Shown piece by piece: positions 50,115 through 54,385 of a DNA stretch of 54,385 nt (the stretch's first letter is position 1; each line of letters opens with the position of its first letter). The notes beneath the pieces were generated by a model that was given only the letters and a program-made list of their open reading frames with translations, was not told the origin of the DNA and did not search any database. Source of the stretch: Methyloversatilis universalis (GTDB lineage Bacteria > Pseudomonadota > Gammaproteobacteria > Methylococcales > Methylococcaceae); NCBI GenBank assembly GCA_020723665.1, contig DYIL01000002.1:104188-158572 (forward strand), written 5' to 3'. A program made the position numbers and the translations under genes.

Positions 50115-50556
50115 CTTTGGTTCCCCCTTGTATCTGAGCGGTAGCCTTTCTGGTTCGAAGAAATTTGATCAAGAAAGCGCTGGCTGTAACGAGTATCGCA
50201 ATGATGGCCGCGAGGATGTCACTGTTGATCACGTCCTCGTCGATGTTGAGTGCATAGGTCCGTAGATAGGTAACCAAAAAATACAAGGGCTGCACCGTTA
50301 TTGCCGATATGATCAACGGAACGATAAATCTGTCGAGTACCTTGTGTTCGGTAAACTCCATTCGATCCAAGAATAGCTTCATAGTGACGTACCCCGGAAT
50401 AAACATCATCATTATGGTAATAATTATGCGTATCATATAATGGGTTATCGGGACTGTAGTAAATACTGACATGATCAATATAAAGATCCCGCTAAACCCG
50501 AAGATGCCAAACCACAGTAACCGGTCTTCACGGGAGAAGTGAATCGTGTCTTTCAT
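50098..50556 (-). CDS. Small four-helix membrane protein, C-terminus altered by IS insertion
   Basis: 152 residues from the ATG at 50556, preceded by GAGGATAT. Four hydrophobic segments (about 13-33, 41-64, 79-100 and 115-138) with a short acidic loop. I do not recognise a family. The last codons (VSGPV, stop at 50098) lie inside the IS481 left end, so the original C-terminus has been replaced. It follows the DUF4242 gene by about 90 bp and belongs to the pmoC cassette. Confidence 0.7.
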   Translation of the reverse strand: MKDTIHFSREDRLLWFGIFGFSGIFILIMSVFTTVPITHYMIRIIITIMMMFIPGYVTMKLFLDRMEFTEHKVLDRFIVPLIISAITVQPLYFLVTYLRTYALNIDEDVINSDILAAIIAILVTASAFLIKFLRTRKATAQIQGGTKVSGPV

Positions 50557-50647
50557 GGATATATCCTCGATTTCTGAATAGGGATGTGTGGACACCGGAT
50601 AGTGCTGCGATAGGCTGACTCTTTCGCTCGCCTCGACCATCCGCGAG

Positions 50648-50911
50648 TCAAGGATTAAGGTCAAGCACTTCTTCTATCTTGTTGAATGGAAGCGATGCCG
50701 CTTCATTGGCACGCCTCACCGACTCCGCATCCGGGGCTTCGAACAAACAGGTACAGCGAGCATCCGCCGGATAAAAGTTAGTCCGTATGTATCTTACCGG
50801 TACGCCTTCTCGGGAGAGCTTATCGCTCGCTGCGATAGCGGCCTTTTGGGCTTCGGCCAATTGTTCAAGGGTAATGCCAGACAATCGGCGTTGTACGGCA
50901 TAAATCGGCAT
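50648..50911 (-). CDS. DUF4242 family protein
   Basis: 87 residues with a ferredoxin-like fold: MPIYAVQRRLSGITLEQLAEAQKAA at the start, VRYIRTNFYPADARCTCLFEAPDAESVRRANEAASLPF in the second half. A Streptomyces relative binds nickel; metal binding here is possible but the ligand set is not confirmed. Cytoplasmic. Third gene of the pmoC-strand group. Confidence 0.82.
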   Translation of the reverse strand: MPIYAVQRRLSGITLEQLAEAQKAAIAASDKLSREGVPVRYIRTNFYPADARCTCLFEAPDAESVRRANEAASLPFNKIEEVLDLNP

Positions 50912-50952
50912 GAGTATTCTCCGTATTATTTTGATATACCTAATAGTGAAAA

Positions 50953-51399
50953 TCAGGTTTGATTAAGCTCCAAGCCTTCGAGAGACCAGTTGCTCTGAAG
51001 CGTATCGTCACCCTCGACGCCCCCGGTGTAATGGATATTGCACGCAAAGGCGATGTTTTTCCGCCGTCCCGAAGCGTCACGCTCCACAACATGAGAGCTA
51101 ACAAGGTAGCGTCCATTGGACAGTTGCCATACTCTGTGGCCGCCATCCATAAATTCAATCGTGTCGGAAGCGCCTAACCGATCCTGGACGAAATGGTTGC
51201 AATGCAAGGCGGCCATTTGACTTAGGTCTTTGCCGTCCAACACGGCCTCTTCCTGGAACACATTCGAGCTCGCGACAGTCTCGACGAACGGTGAAATGAC
51301 CTTCGTCTGCAAGATGTATAGTCCGATGACAAAGGCTACGAGTAAAAAGCCGGAATATCTGCTTTCCAGAAGCTTGGATAAAAAACCGGGATTCGACAT
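50953..51399 (-). CDS. Hypothetical single-pass membrane protein with periplasmic domain
   Basis: 148 residues from the ATG at 51399 (GGAGAGAC upstream). One membrane helix (about 14-36, YSGFLLVAFVIGLYILQ) then a soluble domain with three cysteine/histidine-containing segments (ALHCNHF, HRVWQLSNGRYLVSSHVVE, FACNIHYTGG). No family recognised. The paired Cys and His residues could bind metal, which would suit a pMMO neighbourhood; this is inference. A terminator stands between it and pmoC. Confidence 0.68.
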   Translation of the reverse strand: MSNPGFLSKLLESRYSGFLLVAFVIGLYILQTKVISPFVETVASSNVFQEEAVLDGKDLSQMAALHCNHFVQDRLGASDTIEFMDGGHRVWQLSNGRYLVSSHVVERDASGRRKNIAFACNIHYTGGVEGDDTLQSNWSLEGLELNQT

Positions 51400-51509
51400 A
51401 GCGGGTCTCTCCGAGACTTTAATAAGGGTTTCTGTGATCAAGAATTCTCATGATAATGGGCGTCTTATATGCAGTATCGTGTTTCACTCCGCCACCCTGG
51501 CGGAGGGTT

Positions 51510-51550
51510 AAAAAGGCCACTGCCCAGTGATTTCCGTTTCGGGCAGTGGC
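51510..51550 (-). terminator. Intrinsic terminator after pmoC
   Basis: On the minus strand a perfect 10-bp stem GCCACTGCCC/GGGCAGTGGC with a 15-base loop is followed by C and five T residues. It lies about 60 bp after the pmoC stop, so pmoC is a single-gene transcript unless readthrough occurs. Confidence 0.87.
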
Positions 51551-51611
51551 TTCTAACTTCAGGGTTTATGGCTGCTCAACATTTACCCGAAGAAGGCCAG
51601 TCGGCCTCCGA

Positions 51612-52382
51612 TCACGCCAATTCCGGGCATAGTTCTTTCTTGATCAGTCTGGCGACATCCATAACAACCAGCGAGATGACCCCCATGATCGCAAGCCCGG
51701 TCCAGCCGAATACCACAAAGCCGTAGTGCAAGGGCGCTACGAACAGCTCTTCCATGAACCAGAAGGTGTGACCCCACTCGTTCAGCCCCACGTTCGGCAG
51801 AATCATGAACGGACCGACAACGACGACCAAATAGGCCAGGGAAAACCCCTTCTTCGCAAATGCCGGCAGGCGGGTGTGTGCGTACAGGAACGAGGCGCCA
51901 CCGCTGATGATGTAGATCGGGTAGCTCAGATAGAACTCGATGATGTGCGACGGCGTGAAGTCGGTGTCGCGCACGATCGTCTGGTGCCAGGTGCCGTCCT
52001 GTTCGGTGAAGTAGCTGCCGCCCCAGTACAGAGCCCACGCATAGCAGCACATCCAGATTCCATGCGTCATGTGGCGGTATAACTGCTCCCGCGGCGTTAC
52101 GGCATCCATGTCTCGAGTCCGGGTCTTCCACAGGTAGCCCCATAGGATGGATGCAGTCACCACTTCAAGCACAATCTCCGTGTACAGGAAGTTCATCCAG
52201 TACGTCTCGAATTCCGGTGCGAACGAGTCGAGACCGGCCGACCAGCCGTAGACCCCTTCGTACCAGCGAACCCATATATAAAACACGAGATAGAGTCCAA
52301 GACCAAAAATGAGCCAGCGCTTATCCAGCAGTGGTTTCTCTTGGGCGGCGATCCCACCCGCTTGTTGACTTATAGTAGCCAT
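51612..52382 (-). CDS. pmoC: Particulate methane monooxygenase subunit C, solitary copy
   Basis: 256 residues with about six membrane helices. Very close to Methylococcus PmoC: WYEGVYGWSAGLDSFAPEF, FLYTEIVLE, WGGSYFTEQDGTWHQTIV and LPNVGLNEWGHTFWFMEE. The copper-site residues are all present: Asp and His of EQDGTWH, then the His of TDFTPSH thirteen residues on (Asp156, His160 and His173 in M. capsulatus numbering). Start at 52382 follows AAGAGGAAATAT; the frame extends 60 bases upstream without support. No pmoA or pmoB is within 10 kb on this side, so it is an orphan copy. Confidence 0.96.
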   Translation of the reverse strand: MATISQQAGGIAAQEKPLLDKRWLIFGLGLYLVFYIWVRWYEGVYGWSAGLDSFAPEFETYWMNFLYTEIVLEVVTASILWGYLWKTRTRDMDAVTPREQLYRHMTHGIWMCCYAWALYWGGSYFTEQDGTWHQTIVRDTDFTPSHIIEFYLSYPIYIISGGASFLYAHTRLPAFAKKGFSLAYLVVVVGPFMILPNVGLNEWGHTFWFMEELFVAPLHYGFVVFGWTGLAIMGVISLVVMDVARLIKKELCPELA

Positions 52383-52417
52383 ATATTTCCTCTTACTGAT
52401 GAAATCAAACAATGATT

Positions 52418-52454
52418 GCCGGATGAACTTGAGATACCCCAAGAAACATCCGGC
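52418..52454 (-). promoter_or_regulatory. Hairpin in the pmoC leader
   Basis: GCCGGATG pairs with CATCCGGC (8 bp), and inside it CTTG pairs with CAAG after small bulges, closing a loop rich in C. It stands 36-72 bases before the pmoC start codon. No T tract follows, so it is more likely an mRNA-stability or protein-binding structure than a terminator. Confidence 0.6.
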
Positions 52455-52572
52455 GAAGAGTCTGACATAAAATCGGACTAAAAATGCAACATCAAGGTAT
52501 TAAAGAATTTAATGGCGATATCAAAAAATCTAATTTCAAAAACCGGCTAAGGTTAGTTTAGTCTTTATTAAT

Positions 52573-52712
52573 CGGGCCCGTAAATACCCTCCTGGTATTT
52601 CGGGTTGCCGCCCAGTCCCGGTACACGCCCGGCCTGGGCTCACGCGGCCTGTCGCCGCGCCGGGGCACCCCTGCCCCGGATTAACCCGGCCTATATTTAT
52701 GGGCCGGGTTAA
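52573..52712. repeat. Cluster of hairpins between pmoC and the divergent HGGG gene
   Basis: A GC-rich 140-bp block in AT-rich surroundings with at least four consecutive stems: AAATACC/GGTATTT, GCCCAG/CTGGGC, CGGGGCA/TGCCCCG and, at the end, TTAACCCGGCC/GGGCCGGGTTAA (nearly perfect). Looks like a REP-type or non-autonomous element. No gene in the whole 52383-52902 interval. Confidence 0.68.
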
Positions 52713-52902
52713 TAATGCAGCATCGCGGAAAGAAATAAACCGCATGTTTTGGGAGCGCCTCTCAGTTTATATCGATATATCTTATTATTTTGGCTGGGTA
52801 CTTTTGCAATAATCATTTGGCTATGCGAACGAATCCGCTCCAGACTAACCCGCGATGCACAGATTATAATCGGCAAATACCAGGTTAACGAGGGCAAAAG
52901 GT

Positions 52903-53514
52903 ATGTGCGGAAACAGATATCTCAACAAAATAGTCTCGGCCTTGGCCGCTTTAATTCTTGCTTCATTTTCCGGGGTGATCCGCGCACATGGCGGCGGTTC
53001 TGGAATCGACGCCGATTCCTGCCGGATTGCCGTCGGGTCTCACTGGGTGCATTTCACGGCTTATCAGCCGCAACTCGCCGGAACGACGGAGTACTGCAAG
53101 GCCATTCCGGACGTTGGACAGTCGACCCTGGTGTTCGACTACGAAGGTAAAGCACTACGTCGGATGACGGTCGAGTTTGAAATCACACGAGAACCTGACG
53201 GGACTAGGATGTACTACCAACCGCCGACGATCCATCCGTCTGGGTCGGCCAACGCGACGATCGATTTTACGGAGCCGGGAAATTATCTCGCGCACGTCAC
53301 CCTGATAAATGAGGGTCAGAAAGTGGATGCGCATGTGCCATTTTCGGTGGGTACGGCGCAAGCAGGTCCTTCTCTCCTGGCGGTTCTCGCCATCACTGTG
53401 CTGGTACTGGCCGTGATCTATATCCTTTATCTCACCAATGCTTCTTTCAAGGGAACCGTTGATCGCCTGCGCCGAAAGCCGGCGGGAAGTGGCACATCGG
53501 CTTTGAAGCCTTAA
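52903..53514 (+). CDS. Exported HGGG-type protein with C-terminal membrane anchor
   Basis: 203 residues. A signal peptide (1-28) ends VIRA, so the mature protein would begin H29-G-G-G, recalling the N-terminal His that binds copper in PmoB and other histidine-brace proteins. A beta-rich domain follows with C40 (DSCRIAVG), HWVHFTAYQPQ and C65 (EYCKAIPDV), then YYQPPTIHP and a final helix (about 155-177) with a basic cytoplasmic tail. The layout is like PmoD (exported domain plus C-terminal anchor) but I cannot place PmoD's copper motif. Similar HGG proteins occur, as far as I recall, in methane and ammonia oxidisers. Divergent from pmoC. Confidence 0.8.
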   Translation: MCGNRYLNKIVSALAALILASFSGVIRAHGGGSGIDADSCRIAVGSHWVHFTAYQPQLAGTTEYCKAIPDVGQSTLVFDYEGKALRRMTVEFEITREPDGTRMYYQPPTIHPSGSANATIDFTEPGNYLAHVTLINEGQKVDAHVPFSVGTAQAGPSLLAVLAITVLVLAVIYILYLTNASFKGTVDRLRRKPAGSGTSALKP

Positions 53515-53519
53515 TAAAA

Positions 53520-54134
53520 TGTCAGCTCCCATGGAAGAAACCATGCCCTCTTCGAAGCCCGGAGCGTGGTCCGTGAGGTTTTGGGTCAATCCGGTTGACA
53601 TCGTCTCTAACTATCGAAGGCGCGCCGCGACGTCACCTGTTCGTCGCCATCGACCGGACCACCCACTGGGTCTATATTACCCTCGAGGCCAACCTTCCGC
53701 CCGGAGTTCCAAGGCGTTTTTGAAACCTGTCGTCCAGGCCGCGCTCTTCCGCATTCAAACGTACCTGGCCGACAACGGCTCGGCGTTCGTCGATCATTTC
53801 ATGAATTGCAGCCAGCAGCCGTCCGGCGACCATCGTCCGACCAGACCTGTGCACAGCAAGAGATCGAACACCGCCTCATCCCGCCGCGTCGTCCGCAAAC
53901 CAACGGCATGGTCGAGCGCTTCAACGGTCGGATCGACGAGGTCCTGCAAAAGCCATTGCTTCGATTCCACCGAGGACTTGAAAGCCGCCCTGCGCCGCTT
54001 TGTCGCGCTTTACAACCATACATTCTCCAGCGAACCTTGGGTCACCTCATCCCGATTCAGGCTCTCAAACACTGGCAAACCTCATCATTCCCGTCTCTTC
54101 CATAGAGAGGTTTATAAGCAGGCGGGATTTGACA
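53520..54134 (+). mobile_element. IS481-type element, copy 2, internally deleted, with 7-bp target duplication
   Basis: Left end TGTCAGCTCCC (53520-53530) and right end GGGATTTGACA (54124-54134) are inverted repeats matching at nine of eleven positions. The 7-mer AATAAAA occurs directly on both sides (53513-53519 and 54135-54141). The element is 615 bp, about half the expected size, because the 5' half of the transposase gene is missing. It sits within a few bases of the HGGG gene's stop codon. Confidence 0.88.
53610..54118 (+). pseudogene. IS481-family transposase remnant
   Basis: Three frames carry successive parts of one transposase: RRHLFVAIDRTTHWVYITLEAN (about 53620-53690), KAFLKPVVQAALFRIQTYLADNGSAF (about 53715-53800), then IEHRLIPPRRPQTNGMVERFNGRIDEVLQ (about 53860-53950) and the C-terminal LGHLIPIQALKHWQ. 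Frameshifts separate them and codons for roughly the first 150 residues are deleted compared with copy 1. Not functional. Confidence 0.88.
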
Positions 54135-54171
54135 AATAAAAACCATAACTAATCGATGAGTGGACGAATTA

Positions 54172-54385
54172 ATGAAAAATACAATTCCATGGATCATTGG
54201 TGTCATTGGACTGGCACTGCTTTTCCTCCATTTTGGTCCCCATAAGCCTATAGATCCGGGAATACCTTACTCTCGGTTTATCTCGGACGTACAGGAGGGA
54301 CAAGTCAAACAAGTGACCATCGATGGTCAGATGATCCGAGGCATGCTCGGAACCGGCGAAAAGTTCACGACTTACAGTCCGGGCG
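54172..54385 (+). CDS. FtsH-type AAA+ membrane protease, N-terminal fragment cut by the window edge
   Basis: The visible 71 codons begin MKNTIPWIIGVIGLALLFLH, a membrane anchor, followed by the periplasmic FtsH domain: IPYSRFISDVQEGQVKQVTIDG and GTGEKFTTYSPG. This matches the first part of FtsH (YSxFLxxVxxGxVxxVxIxG, then YTTYxP). The ATPase and zinc protease domains would lie beyond 54,385. It is probably an extra FtsH paralogue, since housekeeping ftsH normally follows rlmE (ftsJ). It starts 37 bp after the IS remnant. Confidence 0.85.
   Translation, partial: MKNTIPWIIGVIGLALLFLHFGPHKPIDPGIPYSRFISDVQEGQVKQVTIDGQMIRGMLGTGEKFTTYSPG

Noticed and set aside
52749..53150. 133-codon plus-strand frame overlapping the HGGG gene start
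   Set aside because: Different frame from the signal-peptide protein, no ribosome binding site, and basic low-complexity C-terminal part typical of a shadow frame.

Overview
The window reads as a chromosomal segment of a Gram-negative gammaproteobacterial methanotroph of the Methylococcaceae type. Lipopolysaccharide genes (lpxH, hldE), a complete Na+-translocating NADH:quinone reductase operon and the EF-P beta-lysylation genes point to Gammaproteobacteria. A PmoC subunit of particulate methane monooxygenase, with all three copper-site residues, points to a methane oxidiser. The genus is an inference; no rRNA is present.

Positions 1-27,830 are mostly housekeeping. They hold a 5'-truncated beta-carbonic anhydrase, a peptidyl-prolyl isomerase, lpxH, hemJ, a TlpA-like thioredoxin, a Tim44-like protein, an M42 peptidase and a YccA-type membrane protein. 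Next come hldE-dnaB-alr, a DksA-type protein, and the complete EF-P module (epmA and efp on minus, epmB on plus). The large minus-strand operon rimP-nusA-infB-rbfA-truB-rpsO-pnp follows, preceded by two terminator-like hairpins. Then come a rhodanese, hslR, xseA, and an overlapping gene pair joining an ODP-like di-iron MBL protein to a GGDEF-EAL protein.

Positions 27,831-38,800 are more accessory. They hold a gene-poor stretch full of short inverted-repeat elements, an operon of SnoaL-like, GNAT and nitrilase proteins, glgP, a Sco-diheme peroxidase fusion, yqaA, a tRNA(CAU) with a near-consensus promoter and terminator, and a YVTN-propeller/SRPBCC pair.

Positions 38,800-47,740 hold sbcB, nqrM and nqrABCDEF. 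Upstream of nqrA lies an apparently undescribed transcription unit: an FNR/Anr-like box at about -41.5, a -10 element, about 150 nt without a convincing ORF, and a strong intrinsic terminator. I interpret it as an oxygen-responsive small RNA. rnpB lies next to it on the other strand.

Positions 48,850-54,385 hold the most interesting region. A 3.4-kb cassette carries a solitary pmoC, three small genes on the same strand, and a divergent gene for a periplasmic protein whose predicted mature N-terminus is His-Gly-Gly-Gly. It is bounded on both sides by left ends of related IS481-type elements. The right-hand element is internally deleted but still has terminal inverted repeats and a 7-bp direct duplication. 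Removing it would place the HGGG gene about 40 bp upstream of an FtsH-type protease gene that runs off the window. A solitary methane-monooxygenase subunit, a possible metal-binding periplasmic protein and a membrane protease may form an assembly or quality-control unit; that functional link is inference.
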